Assembly (NCBI GenBank): GCA_002726445.1
Contig: PBSZ01000015.1
Span: 1-34,021, forward strand
Direction of reading: 5' to 3'
Source: Cellvibrionales bacterium
GTDB lineage: Bacteria > Pseudomonadota > Gammaproteobacteria > Pseudomonadales > UBA7434
DNA length: 34,021 nt
Notes under the pieces: model-generated
The model's database searches: none
What the model was told of the DNA's origin: nothing
What the model saw: the letters and a program-made list of their open reading frames with translations, nothing else
Shown here: one piece after another, positions 1-9,965 of the stretch
Numbering within the stretch: the first letter of the stretch is position 1
How the letters are laid out: each line of letters begins with the position of its first letter
Position numbers and translations under genes: made by a program

Positions 1-84
1 GATACGGTACCGATTGCTGGCCTCGAAATCACAGAGTTGCGAGTGAATCGGAGAGCGGTATCACGCACTGATCAAGGACAACCC

Positions 85-342
85 ATGAAAGCAGATATAC
101 ATCCAGAGTACCAAACCGTTATTTTTCATGACACCAGTGTCGATGAGTATTTTATGACTCGCTCAACACTGAAAACAAGTCAGACAATAGAATGGAAGGA
201 TGGAAAAACCTATCCCTACTGTACGGTGGATACTTCATCAGCATCGCACCCGTTTTATACCGGCCAACAAAAAATATTGGATACCGGTGGTCGTGTTGAT
301 CGCTTTAATAAGCGCTTCGGTAACCGTTCGACCAAGAAGTAG
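85..342 (+). CDS. rpmE2: 50S ribosomal protein L31 type B
   Basis: Translation from ATG at 85, [60 protein letters not shown], matches type B L31 ([18 protein letters not shown], SHPFYTG). The ORF-track start at 37 is probably too early. Confidence 0.93.
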   Translation: MKADIHPEYQTVIFHDTSVDEYFMTRSTLKTSQTIEWKDGKTYPYCTVDTSSASHPFYTGQQKILDTGGRVDRFNKRFGNRSTKK

Positions 343-366
343 TAAGTTCAAATTAATTCTCTCTTA

Positions 367-392
367 CCAGCTACAGTGTTCTCTGTAGCTGG
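367..392. terminator. perfect 10-bp stem hairpin downstream of rpmE2 (possible terminator, no clear T-tract)
   Basis: CCAGCTACAG-TGTTCT-CTGTAGCTGG, 10-bp perfect inverted repeat with 6-nt loop, 24 nt after the L31 stop; not followed by a run of T on either strand. Confidence 0.5.
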
Positions 393-611
393 CATAGCCA
401 TTCAGTATGATTCAGTTATTGATCAAAAGCGTCATTATGGATTTCTCAGACAGGATGAATCCCCGCTAATTCATAAAATTTACTATCCTTTTGCTTTCCA
501 TGCATGCATAAGCGTCTTACTCTATTAAACTACTTTGTGTCTGTCCCAGTTTGATACCCCATTCTGATGATCACGACCGGCATATTCTTTGGCTAGATTT
601 TTTGGTTGATT

Positions 612-1871
612 ATGACAACTCGCTTTTCTAAAGATGCTCCTCAGCAAGCGGCTCTTGATTATCATGCATTCCCAGAGCCTGGCAAGATTTCAATTGCATT
701 AACAACATCGGCAGAGACGCAAGACGATCTTGCCCTCGCTTATAGCCCCGGCGTGGCTGAGCCAGTTAGGGCAATTGCCGAAAATCCCGAGCTCGCTTAT
801 GACTACACTATTAAAGCTAACTTGGTTGCCGTGATTAGTAATGGCAGCGCTATCCTTGGCTTAGGTAATTTGGGCGCGTTGGCCAGCAAACCAGTAATGG
901 AAGGAAAGGCTTTATTGTTTAAGCGCTTTGGCAATATTGATTCTATTGATATTGAGGTTGATACCGAGGATACAGAGAGTTTTATTGAAACAGTCAGGAA
1001 TATTTCTAAAACCTTTGGTGGCATTAATCTTGAAGATATAAAAGCCCCTGAATGTTTTGAGATTGAAAAACGCTTACAAGAACTCTGTGATATTCCAGTA
1101 TTCCATGATGATCAACATGGCACAGCGATTGTTACAGCCGCGGCGTTAATCAATGCTCTTGAACTACAAGGTAAAGTACTGGCCAGTGCGAAGATTGTTT
1201 GCTTAGGTGCTGGTTCGGCAGCGATTGCGGGCATGCGGTTGTTGGTAAGTCTAGGTGCTGATGCTGATAATATTATGATGCTCGATCGCTTGGGTGTCAT
1301 TTATCAGGGTCGAGAAGAAGTGAACGAATTTAAAGCCGAATTTGCCCTGCAGACTGAGGCGAGAACGCTCAGTGACGCCTGCGCGAATGCTGATGTTTTT
1401 ATTGGCCTTTCTGGCTCCAACTTACTTGAGCCAGAGGCGCTATTAACGATGGCGGCAAATCCAATTATTTTTGCCTGTTCTAACCCTGACCCAGAAATTG
1501 CACCAGCACTTGCACATGCGACTCGCGACGATATTATCATGGCGACGGGGCGTTCTGATTTGCCCAATCAAGTTAACAATGTTTTGGGTTTTCCCTATAT
1601 ATTTAGGGGGGCGCTTGATGTCAGAGCGAGTAAAATTAATGAAGCGATGAAGATTGCGGCAGTGCATGCGCTCAAGGACCTAGCAAGAGAAGCTGTACCT
1701 GTGGCGGTAGCGAAAGCCTGCGGTTTAGAGACCTTAAGTTACGGCAAGGAGTATATTATCCCCAAACCGCTTGATCCACGCTTATTGAACCGGGTCTCGG
1801 CTGCGGTCGCTAAAGCTGCGTTTGAGAGTGGTGTGGCACAATTGCCATTTGACGAAAAAAAATACGATTAA
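612..1871 (+). CDS. maeB: NAD(P)-dependent malic enzyme, short form without phosphotransacetylase domain
   Basis: ALAYSPGVAEPV, YTIKANLVAVISNGSAILGLGNLG, FHDDQHGTAIVTAAALINAL, ACSNPDPEI motifs of malic enzyme; ~420 aa. ATG at 612 lies two codons after the TTG used in the ORF track (606). Confidence 0.93.
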   Translation: MTTRFSKDAPQQAALDYHAFPEPGKISIALTTSAETQDDLALAYSPGVAEPVRAIAENPELAYDYTIKANLVAVISNGSAILGLGNLGALASKPVMEGKALLFKRFGNIDSIDIEVDTEDTESFIETVRNISKTFGGINLEDIKAPECFEIEKRLQELCDIPVFHDDQHGTAIVTAAALINALELQGKVLASAKIVCLGAGSAAIAGMRLLVSLGADADNIMMLDRLGVIYQGREEVNEFKAEFALQTEARTLSDACANADVFIGLSGSNLLEPEALLTMAANPIIFACSNPDPEIAPALAHATRDDIIMATGRSDLPNQVNNVLGFPYIFRGALDVRASKINEAMKIAAVHALKDLAREAVPVAVAKACGLETLSYGKEYIIPKPLDPRLLNRVSAAVAKAAFESGVAQLPFDEKKYD

Positions 1872-4444
1872 AATAATTCTTCGTTTAGCTGTGCCTCTTT
1901 CGGTTTGCTTGCCTGCTGTATCGATAATGTCTGTGGCGAGTATTCTTCAAGGAAAAGTTCAAAGCGGGTGTTTTTTGACGAATCATTGGCTGCGAGACCT
2001 GTGCGGCTATCGATTTTAACCGATACCATGCCACTTGGTCGAACAGCTGCTGTTTTCTCGAGGTGATTAAGATTCTCTCGCATAAAGTCTATCCAAATTG
2101 GTAGCGCAGCCGAACCACCGTATTCGCGGGTGCCGATATTCTTATTGCTGTCAAAGCCAAGCCAGGTTGTGACGACTAAGTCAGGATGATAGCCAGAGAA
2201 CCAGGCGTCGGTAGGGCCGTTGGTTGTCCCCGTTTTTCCCGCTAAATCTTTTCGTCCTAACCCCCTGGCTTTTCTTGCCGTGCCTTTTTGTATAGCGTCT
2301 TTTAAAATACTATCGATGATATAGACCACACGGGGGTCCATAATACGATCGGCCTGTATAGTTCCTTTAGTTTTTTCTACTAGCGGTTCCTGTTCTAGCA
2401 GGGCGTCGAGCGAGTCAGCCTCGGTGAAATCTTGGCTTTCTATTTCGCTCGATTTCTTTGTCGAGCTTGTTGTGTTGCCACAGTTTGAGCAAACTGCTAC
2501 GCGTGGCGATTTGAACACGACGTTTCCATTTCGGTCGATGATCTCGTCAACAAGATAAGGAGACATTTTAAAGCCTCCATTAGCAATACTTGCATAAGCG
2601 GTTGCGAGTTGTAACGGTGTCATTGCGTAGCTGCCTAATGCTAGCGACAGATCTTTCGGTAAAGCTCGGTCGTTGAAGTTAAACCGTTCTAAATAGCGAA
2701 TTGCTTTTCGAATACCCAGCTCCTGAAGTAATCGGATAGAAACTAAATTTTTTGACTTATACAGAGCTTCTCGAATCGTCGTTGGCCCAGAGAAAGTGCC
2801 CCCTGAGTTTTGTGGTCGCCAGTCACTTTCGAGTTGTTGGTCTGAAAATACAATAGGCGCATCGTTAATTAGACTGGCTGCGGTAAAACCATGTTCAATG
2901 GCAGCAGCGTAAATAAAAGGTTTCAAATTTGAACCAGTCTGACGGTGTGCCTGAGTGGCGCGATTAAATTTACTTGATTGAAAGTCAAATCCGCCGATTA
3001 ACGCGCTAATCGCGCCTTCATTCGGACGGATAGCCACTAAACTGGCATTCGCATCAGGCAACTGTGTAATAAAAATTTCTTTGTTTTGGAGTGATCTCTT
3101 AATTCGAATAACATCACCTGGCTGAAATAATTCGGTTAAGTTATTGATACTTGGCCCACGTTTATTTTCAGTGATGTAAGGCCTGAGCGGATTGGCTTCT
3201 CTGCTCCACTCGAAGGCTATTTCTCGATTATCAGAAAGTAATAGATGGGTGTAATATTTTGGTTCGGTTAATATGGAATCTTTGTCCGCTAGCGCTAGTG
3301 CTGGCGCTAACGACGGCCCTTCATTTTCTTGAATTAGGGGTTGGTCAGAAAAAGCGGTAATGACGGCTGGCTCGAGTCCATTGATTGTGCGCAATTGGTT
3401 GATCATTGCCGGCCACTGATCGCGTTGTTCCATTGGGAACGACTGTTCGGCCCCTCGATGGCCATGCCTTAAGTCGTAATTAAATAAGCCGTTTTGTATT
3501 GCCGCTTGCGCAGTTTCTTGCTGACGGCTATCGATGGTTGTTGTGATCGTGAAACCATCGGTATAGGCCTTGCGGCCAAGTTTTTCTACTGCAAGATTAC
3601 GCGCTATTTCTGCGGCATGACCAGCATTAAGCTCTAGCTTAGTGCCATGATAGCGAGCGGTGACAGGCTGAGCGGAATGCGTCGCAAGCTCGTCAGCCGT
3701 AATAAAGCCTAACTTGTTCATCCTACCAAGAATCCAATCTCGTCTTATCTTGGCGCGTTGTGGATTATTAATGGGGTTGTAGGCCGAAGGTGCTTTTGGT
3801 AAACCGGCAATCATGGCGAGTTGTGCCAGATTTAATTCGTCAATCGACTTGCCATAATAGACCTGTGCAGCGGCTTGTATACCGTAGGCTCGCTTACCTA
3901 AATAAATCTTATTCATATAGAGCTCAAGAATCTGATCTTTAGTGAGGCTCTGTTCGATTTGAATGGCTAAAAATATCTCGTTAAATTTACGTAAAAACGT
4001 TTTTTCACTGCTTAGAAAGAAATTACGAGCAACTTGCATGGTAATAGTGCTACCACCACTTTGAATTTTACCTGAAGCAAAAAGCTGAAGCGCAGCTCGT
4101 AGTAATCCGGCAAGATCAACGCCTTGATGTTGTAAAAATCTATCATCTTCAGCGGAAAGTATAGCATTAACAAACTGTGGCGGGACTTGTTCTCTGCGGA
4201 TAGGCGTTCGAAGCTTCTCGCCGAACTCCCCCATTAATTTTCCATTTTGTGAGTAGATTCGCAAAGGGACTTGCAGTTTAGCTTCTTGAAGCACATCGAC
4301 CGAAGGTAACTTAGGGCTAAGATAAAGGTATGTCGCGCAAATAACAATCAAGACAGAGAGGGCGCTTAGCAGGGCTAATGTAAAAAAAGTTTTAAATAGG
4401 GACTTTCGCGCTTGCATATCTGTCTGTTTGACCTTGGTAAACAC
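1868..4444 (-). CDS. mrcA: penicillin-binding protein 1A (bifunctional transglycosylase/transpeptidase)
   Basis: TM near N-terminus; GT51 motifs EDDRFLQHQGVD, GGSTITMQVARN, KIYLGKRAYGIQAAAQVYYGK; transpeptidase SNLKPF (SxxK-type), SKN and KTGTTNGPTDAWFSGY. Start could be GTG 4444 or ATG 4417. Overlaps the maeB 3' end by 4 nt, convergently. Confidence 0.95.
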   Translation of the reverse strand: MFTKVKQTDMQARKSLFKTFFTLALLSALSVLIVICATYLYLSPKLPSVDVLQEAKLQVPLRIYSQNGKLMGEFGEKLRTPIRREQVPPQFVNAILSAEDDRFLQHQGVDLAGLLRAALQLFASGKIQSGGSTITMQVARNFFLSSEKTFLRKFNEIFLAIQIEQSLTKDQILELYMNKIYLGKRAYGIQAAAQVYYGKSIDELNLAQLAMIAGLPKAPSAYNPINNPQRAKIRRDWILGRMNKLGFITADELATHSAQPVTARYHGTKLELNAGHAAEIARNLAVEKLGRKAYTDGFTITTTIDSRQQETAQAAIQNGLFNYDLRHGHRGAEQSFPMEQRDQWPAMINQLRTINGLEPAVITAFSDQPLIQENEGPSLAPALALADKDSILTEPKYYTHLLLSDNREIAFEWSREANPLRPYITENKRGPSINNLTELFQPGDVIRIKRSLQNKEIFITQLPDANASLVAIRPNEGAISALIGGFDFQSSKFNRATQAHRQTGSNLKPFIYAAAIEHGFTAASLINDAPIVFSDQQLESDWRPQNSGGTFSGPTTIREALYKSKNLVSIRLLQELGIRKAIRYLERFNFNDRALPKDLSLALGSYAMTPLQLATAYASIANGGFKMSPYLVDEIIDRNGNVVFKSPRVAVCSNCGNTTSSTKKSSEIESQDFTEADSLDALLEQEPLVEKTKGTIQADRIMDPRVVYIIDSILKDAIQKGTARKARGLGRKDLAGKTGTTNGPTDAWFSGYHPDLVVTTWLGFDSNKNIGTREYGGSAALPIWIDFMRENLNHLEKTAAVRPSGMVSVKIDSRTGLAANDSSKNTRFELFLEEYSPQTLSIQQASKPKEAQLNEELF

Positions 4445-4638
4445 CGCTATTCAAAGGTTGACAGGATAGCGAAAAGAAAGGCAAGAAAATAGGTAAAAAT
4501 CTCCTTTAGCAACGATAAAAATTCAATAAATTCGTAAATCAGACGATAAATTCACTCAGCGAGACCGTAACGAAGGGCCCGTAATGGGGCTGGGACAAGA
4601 GAAGCATTAATCACAATGGCATCACAGGGATAAGGCGA

Positions 4639-5700
4639 ATGATAAATTGGAAAGCATTACTAGATAGGTTAAAAGTATTCAATAAGCCCCCTCCATTGCT
4701 AGGCATTGATATTAATGATCAATTTTTATCGCTCATTGAGCTTGCTACTGATGGCGAAAATTTAAAAGTCATTAGTTATGCAATGGAGCAGTTGCCAATA
4801 AACGCTATCGTTAATGGCGAAATAAAGCAGTCAGAAATCGTTACCGAACACTTACTTAGCTTACTTAAAAAAGCTTCTACGAAAACAAAAAGTGTAGCGA
4901 TAGCTGTATCCGGATCGTCGGTAATTACAAAAGTTATATCAATGGTAGTCAATACTAACGAAGAAACTTTTGAAGCCAAAATTATTGCCGATGCGGAAAA
5001 ATATATTCCTTACGCATTAGAGGATGTGGCAATTGACTACTCGATAATCAAGACGGACGACACAAAAGAAAGTGAAATATTATTGGCCGCATGCAGAAGA
5101 GAAATAATAGATCAAAGAGTCGAAATACTATCTGCAGTTGGCTTAGAGACTAGCATTGTGGATATTAAGATCTATGACATCGAACGCTCATTTTCATTAC
5201 TTAAAAAAGAATATTCTCACGGAAGTCACGAAGTGGTTGCTTTATTTGAACATAATACGGGTTTATCGCTAACTGTATTGCAACAGGGTGTAGTTATTTA
5301 TCATAAAGAGGAGTCATTTGCCCCTGCTGAGGAAGAAACGCCAGGCAGTATTAATCTCATCGAAGTAACTGATGAAAACGAGGTAATTAAGCGTGTTAAT
5401 GATGCAGAAGGTGAAGCGTGCAAACGGCAACTGGCACAACAAATGAAATCAGCGATACAGTTTTTTATTTCTTCTAGCCAGCATGAAAAAATTGACCGTG
5501 TATTTTTAGCAGGGAGCTTTATATCGATAAAAGAATTTGCGGTGTGGTTAGATAATTGGCTTAAAATACCAACCAGTGTGGCTGACCCATTTCGTTACAT
5601 GTCTCTCGCTGAAAAAGTTGATCGTCAAGATATTCATGATCATGCCGCATCGCTACTCGTAGCCTGTGGATTAGCTATGCGAGGTAGTGCATGCCAATAG
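4639..5700 (+). CDS. pilM: type IV pilus assembly protein PilM
   Basis: First gene of an intact five-gene pilMNOPQ order; LLGIDINDQFLSLIEL actin-like N-terminus. Confidence 0.93.
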   Translation: MINWKALLDRLKVFNKPPPLLGIDINDQFLSLIELATDGENLKVISYAMEQLPINAIVNGEIKQSEIVTEHLLSLLKKASTKTKSVAIAVSGSSVITKVISMVVNTNEETFEAKIIADAEKYIPYALEDVAIDYSIIKTDDTKESEILLAACRREIIDQRVEILSAVGLETSIVDIKIYDIERSFSLLKKEYSHGSHEVVALFEHNTGLSLTVLQQGVVIYHKEESFAPAEEETPGSINLIEVTDENEVIKRVNDAEGEACKRQLAQQMKSAIQFFISSSQHEKIDRVFLAGSFISIKEFAVWLDNWLKIPTSVADPFRYMSLAEKVDRQDIHDHAASLLVACGLAMRGSACQ

Positions 5701-6260
5701 CAATTAACTTGCTTCCGTGGCGAGAGATCGCTCGCGAAAAAATTAGGAAAGACTTTTTTAAAAACCTCTTAATATGCACTGTTCTCGCATTGCTTTGCTG
5801 CATAGCAATATCTGTTGTGCTTAATGGTCAGCTCTCGAACCAGCAATCACGAAACAGTTATCTTATAAGCCATATTGCCCTTTTGGATGAAAAAATAAAC
5901 CAAATAAAAAATATTTCCATCCAACGCGAACAGTTAGATTTTAGGATGGAGGTAATACAGTCATTGCAGAGTTATCGGCCTATGGTTGTCCATGTTTTTG
6001 ATCAGCTGGTTCAAACATTGCCAAAGGGCGTGTATTACACTTCATTAAAAAGGAAGGATCAGCAGTTAACTATATCTGGTATGGCATCGGCTAATGGTCA
6101 GGTTTCAGAGTTGATGAGAAAGCTCAATGCTTCGTCTTGGTTGAAAAACCCAGAATTGATTTCAATTGTTGAAAATGATCAAGACCAGGCGTTAAAAGAT
6201 TTCGTGCTTACAGTTGATGTTAATCAATTGATGCATCAGCAAGATGAGCGAGATCTATGA
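5691..6260 (+). CDS. pilN: type IV pilus assembly protein PilN
   Basis: INLLPWREIAREKIRKDFF N-terminus plus TM; overlaps pilM by 10 nt; syntenic. Confidence 0.93.
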   Translation: MPIAINLLPWREIAREKIRKDFFKNLLICTVLALLCCIAISVVLNGQLSNQQSRNSYLISHIALLDEKINQIKNISIQREQLDFRMEVIQSLQSYRPMVVHVFDQLVQTLPKGVYYTSLKRKDQQLTISGMASANGQVSELMRKLNASSWLKNPELISIVENDQDQALKDFVLTVDVNQLMHQQDERDL

Positions 6261-6907
6261 TTAAACCAATAAGCTTAATTCAGACGCGGTTTGATCAATG
6301 GAGGCGTTTTGATGCGTCATTAATAGATTGGCATGAGCTGAGTTCTTGGCCAAGCGAGCTGAGACTAGCAGCGTTAACTGTTTTTTTTATGATTATTTTA
6401 TCGCTGTCAGGGTTTTTTCTGTTAGGCGGTAAAATGGGTACATTGAATAATGAAAAAAACAAAGAACAAATATTAAAAAATGATTATCAAGTTAAATATA
6501 CAGAGGCAGCAAATCTGACAGTATTAAAGCAGCAAGTTAGGCAAATGAAAATTATTTTTGAAGCTCTAATTAGCCAGCTGCCCTCTGAGACCGAAGTGCC
6601 AGCCCTGCTTGAAGATGTGACTCATGCCGGCGTTAACAGCGGGCTACTGTTTAAGAAAATTGAACTCAATGATGAGATCAAAAAAGATTTTTATGTCGAG
6701 CTGCCGATTACTGTCGAAGTATCTGGCTCCTATCATGATCTGGCTGCGTTTGTCAGTGGTGTGTCCAGTTTATCTAGGATCGTTACCTTGCATGACTTTG
6801 ATATTTGGTCTGAAAAAAATTCCTTTAATAGGCTATCTATGACCATTTCAGCAAAGACATACCGTTATAAAAGTTTTGAAAAATCCTCGCTTTCGGCAGC
6901 TAATTAG
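6257..6907 (+). CDS. pilO: type IV pilus assembly protein PilO
   Basis: TM, coiled coil, QLPSETEVPALLEDVTHAG motif; ATGA overlap with pilN. Confidence 0.92.
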   Translation: MIKPISLIQTRFDQWRRFDASLIDWHELSSWPSELRLAALTVFFMIILSLSGFFLLGGKMGTLNNEKNKEQILKNDYQVKYTEAANLTVLKQQVRQMKIIFEALISQLPSETEVPALLEDVTHAGVNSGLLFKKIELNDEIKKDFYVELPITVEVSGSYHDLAAFVSGVSSLSRIVTLHDFDIWSEKNSFNRLSMTISAKTYRYKSFEKSSLSAAN

Positions 6908-6908
6908 C

Positions 6909-7433
6909 ATGAATATTATTTTATTGATGGTCATTTTTTTACTGGCTTCTTGCGCTAGTGATAATCATCAGGATTTAGCTGCTTTTATTCATGAGGTGAA
7001 TCATAACTCAGTGCCTAAAGTGGTTAAAGTGCCTATACAGGAGGTTTATCAACCCTATACATACGATGTTGCTAGTTATCGATCGCCATTTCAGTTATCG
7101 CTTAAGCCCTTAGGTAAAAAAAATTTAACGAATAAAAAAAATAGTCTCATTAAGCCAGATTTTAAGCGTGCTAAGCAGCCATTAGAGAATTTCCCTATCG
7201 AGCAGCTCACTATGGTTGGGACACTCAGTCAATCTACGCTTAGGTGGGCGTTGTTGATGACAGCTAATGGCGACATACATAAAGTCACAGCGGGTCATTT
7301 TGTCGGTAAGAACCATGGCCATATTCAAGCTATCGATAATGACTCGATAAGCATTAAAGAAATAATTAGTAATGGCCAAAATACTTGGACTCATCGAGTC
7401 AGATTTTTAAAAATTCAGGATATCCAACAATGA
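6909..7433 (+). CDS. pilP: type IV pilus lipoprotein PilP
   Basis: MNIILLMVIFLLASC lipobox; YRSPFQ and L/MVGTLSQ motifs; between pilO and pilQ. True start probably ATG 6909, not the ORF-track 6876. Confidence 0.92.
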   Translation: MNIILLMVIFLLASCASDNHQDLAAFIHEVNHNSVPKVVKVPIQEVYQPYTYDVASYRSPFQLSLKPLGKKNLTNKKNSLIKPDFKRAKQPLENFPIEQLTMVGTLSQSTLRWALLMTANGDIHKVTAGHFVGKNHGHIQAIDNDSISIKEIISNGQNTWTHRVRFLKIQDIQQ

Positions 7434-9220
7434 GAAAAAATCATGTTGCAGCCCTTGCCGGTATAGCATTCAGATTTTTAGCCTATTTTATATGGCTATT
7501 TCCAGTGTCTTTGCAGGCGGCTGAAATAACTGCTCTTGATTTTCAGTTGGGCGAACAAGGATCAGCTAAATTACTGGTGACTTTTTCTGACAAAGTTATC
7601 GAGCCGTCTATTGTAATCAACCCGCAGTCGATGACTTTAGATTTTTCTTTGACCCGCCTTAAGCCTGGATTAGCGAACAATTATAATGTTGAGGATTTTA
7701 ATACAATCGCTAATGGTTTCATAGCAGAGAATATTGAAGGTCATGCAAGAATTGAGTTAATGACTCAGTCGCCGACTGTATTGAATTCGGTGATTATAGA
7801 TCGCCAATTGATTTTTACATTAAGTGAAAAAGTCTATTCAGACCGAGAAACTACCGTTCTTTCAGACTATATTGGCGAGCCATTATCGTTAAACTTTCAA
7901 GATATTCAAGTTCGCTCTGTGCTTCAAATAATTGCTGACTTTACTGATTTAAATTTAGTAACTTCAGATGCTGTCAATGGCAATATCACTCTGCGATTGA
8001 AAGATGTGCCATGGGATCAAGCCTTGGCTTTGATCCTAAAAACGAAGGGTCTTGGCCAACAAAAAGTTGGCAATGTTTTGATGATTGCGCCAGCAGATGA
8101 AATCGCTGATCGAGAATTGCAATCGATAGAGTCTCGTCAGCAATTACAGGATCTGTCGCCCTTACAGACAGAAATTATTCATATTCGATATGCGACGGCA
8201 AGTGATATATATGCTTTGCTGAGTGAGCAATCAAGTCTAGATATGAATGTTGAGATTAATGGTGCGAGTTCAGCGCTATTGTCATCGCGCGGTAGAATCG
8301 TTGTCGACCAACGCACCAACGCACTGTTGATAACTGAGACAAGAGCAAATATCGAAATATTTAGACAGTTAATTGAGCAAATAGATATTCCGCTTAGACA
8401 AGTGATGGTTGAAGCGCGAATTGTAGTGGCGAATGATAATTTTGATCAGCAAATCGGTGTTCGTTGGGGGGGTGGTGCTGCGCAGCAAGGCAATGGCGAT
8501 CGCTTTGGCGTTGGCGGTAGTTTAGAGTCTTTGTCTAATCAAGCGGGGTCGGGCGATGAACTAAGCAGTGTGTTTGATTTTGCCAATGGTAATGCTAGCC
8601 TTCGTTTTCCTGAGGCGAACTTTGTTGATTTAGGTGTTAGTGAGGCGCTTGGCCAGCCACAGTCTATTGCTGTTGGTTTTCTCAGTGATAATTTTGCACT
8701 TAATGCTGAGTTAAGTGCCATTGCCGCAGAGGGTCGCGGCGAAATTATTTCGCAGCCAAGAATTATTACTGGCGACAAACAAGAGGCTGAAATTAAGTCA
8801 GGTGAAGAAATCCCCTATGTAGAATCATCGGCCAGTGGTCGTTCGACTATTAAATTTAGGGAAGCGGTTTTAAGTTTGAACGTAAGGCCCAGTATTACAG
8901 CCGATAATCGTTTGATCTTGGACTTAGTGATTAAACAAGACTCCCGCAGTGAAGATAAAGTATATGGTGAAAATAATTCACAAGTGCCTATTATTTTAAA
9001 AAATGAAATTCGTACTCAGGCCTTAGTGGATAATGGTAAGACTATAGTTTTAGGGGGTATTTTTAGAGAAAGTGAGCTAGAGCAAGAAACCAAAGTGCCC
9101 TTGCTGGGCGATATTCCTTTACTTGGCAGACTGTTTAAGCGCACTATCGTTGGCCATCAAAAAAATGAGTTGTTAATCTTCATAACACCCAAAATATTAA
9201 CCGATAGCGTGTTAGACTAA
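7430..9220 (+). CDS. pilQ: type IV pilus secretin PilQ
   Basis: AMIN-like N-terminus, STN-like region (LNFQDIQVRSVLQIIADFTDLNLVTSDAVNGNITLRLKDVPWDQALALIL), secretin C-terminus VPLLGDIPLLGRLFKR. ATG 7430 overlaps the pilP stop (ATGA). Confidence 0.96.
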   Translation: MRKNHVAALAGIAFRFLAYFIWLFPVSLQAAEITALDFQLGEQGSAKLLVTFSDKVIEPSIVINPQSMTLDFSLTRLKPGLANNYNVEDFNTIANGFIAENIEGHARIELMTQSPTVLNSVIIDRQLIFTLSEKVYSDRETTVLSDYIGEPLSLNFQDIQVRSVLQIIADFTDLNLVTSDAVNGNITLRLKDVPWDQALALILKTKGLGQQKVGNVLMIAPADEIADRELQSIESRQQLQDLSPLQTEIIHIRYATASDIYALLSEQSSLDMNVEINGASSALLSSRGRIVVDQRTNALLITETRANIEIFRQLIEQIDIPLRQVMVEARIVVANDNFDQQIGVRWGGGAAQQGNGDRFGVGGSLESLSNQAGSGDELSSVFDFANGNASLRFPEANFVDLGVSEALGQPQSIAVGFLSDNFALNAELSAIAAEGRGEIISQPRIITGDKQEAEIKSGEEIPYVESSASGRSTIKFREAVLSLNVRPSITADNRLILDLVIKQDSRSEDKVYGENNSQVPIILKNEIRTQALVDNGKTIVLGGIFRESELEQETKVPLLGDIPLLGRLFKRTIVGHQKNELLIFITPKILTDSVLD

Positions 9221-9282
9221 TTTGGTTCCGCTGTGCTATAAATGACGTCTTTTAACCAGTAGGCGAAAGCAGTCGGTGCTTT

Positions 9283-9819
9283 ATGGCAGTTGCAACGAGA
9301 ATATTTTTGGTCGGCCCAATGGGTGCTGGCAAAACGACCATCGGTCGTTATTTGGCAAGTGCTTTGCAGTTACCTTTCATCGATACCGATCACGAGATAG
9401 AACAGCGCAGTGGTGCCGATATCCCATGGATATTCGATGTTGAAGGTGAGCAGGGTTTTCGCGATCGAGAGCATAAAGTGCTCTATGATATCTGCCAATC
9501 TTCATCGGCTATTATTGCTACCGGCGGTGGCATCGTTATTCGCGAAGAAAATCGGCAATTGCTGAATCAATCTGGCACGACAGTTTTTTTGCAAACCAGC
9601 GTTAGCCAACAGTTGAGACGGACAGGGAATGACCGCTCAAGGCCGTTATTGAATGAGGGCGATCCAGCCCAGACGCTTAAAAATTTGATGACCATTCGCG
9701 AGCCTCTCTATCAAGAAGTGGCTGATATTATTATTGCGACTGAAAATAACAAGCCGCGTTTAACGGCACAATTGATTGTTGCAGCGCTTGAATCTCCGCG
9801 TGGTCTGAGTAAGGACTAG
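9283..9819 (+). CDS. aroK: shikimate kinase
   Basis: Walker A GPMGAGKTTIGRYLA, DTDHEIEQRSG, FRDREHKVL, ATGGGIV; followed by aroB. Confidence 0.95.
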   Translation: MAVATRIFLVGPMGAGKTTIGRYLASALQLPFIDTDHEIEQRSGADIPWIFDVEGEQGFRDREHKVLYDICQSSSAIIATGGGIVIREENRQLLNQSGTTVFLQTSVSQQLRRTGNDRSRPLLNEGDPAQTLKNLMTIREPLYQEVADIIIATENNKPRLTAQLIVAALESPRGLSKD

Positions 9820-9965
9820 CGCTATGTATGATGCTTTTTTGTGCCTATCTACAACGGGCCGGTTCAATGAGTGAGCAGATGGATTTTTCGTCTAAGGCGC
9901 AACGCTTTGACTTTATCGTTGTTAATGGTTAAATAGTACATATTCACTGAAAAAGGTTCAGCAAC

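Noticed and set aside
200-388. 62-aa ORF overlapping rpmE2
   Set aside because: Alternative frame of the L31 gene running into the downstream hairpin; not supported.
1822-2019. 65-aa ORF spanning the maeB/mrcA convergent junction
   Set aside because: Overlaps both strong genes and has no family resemblance.
3285-3320. GCTAGCGCTAGTGCTGGCGCTAAC repeat-like run
   Set aside because: Lies within mrcA and is explained by an Ala/Leu/Ser/Pro-rich coding stretch (SLAPALALAD) on the minus strand.
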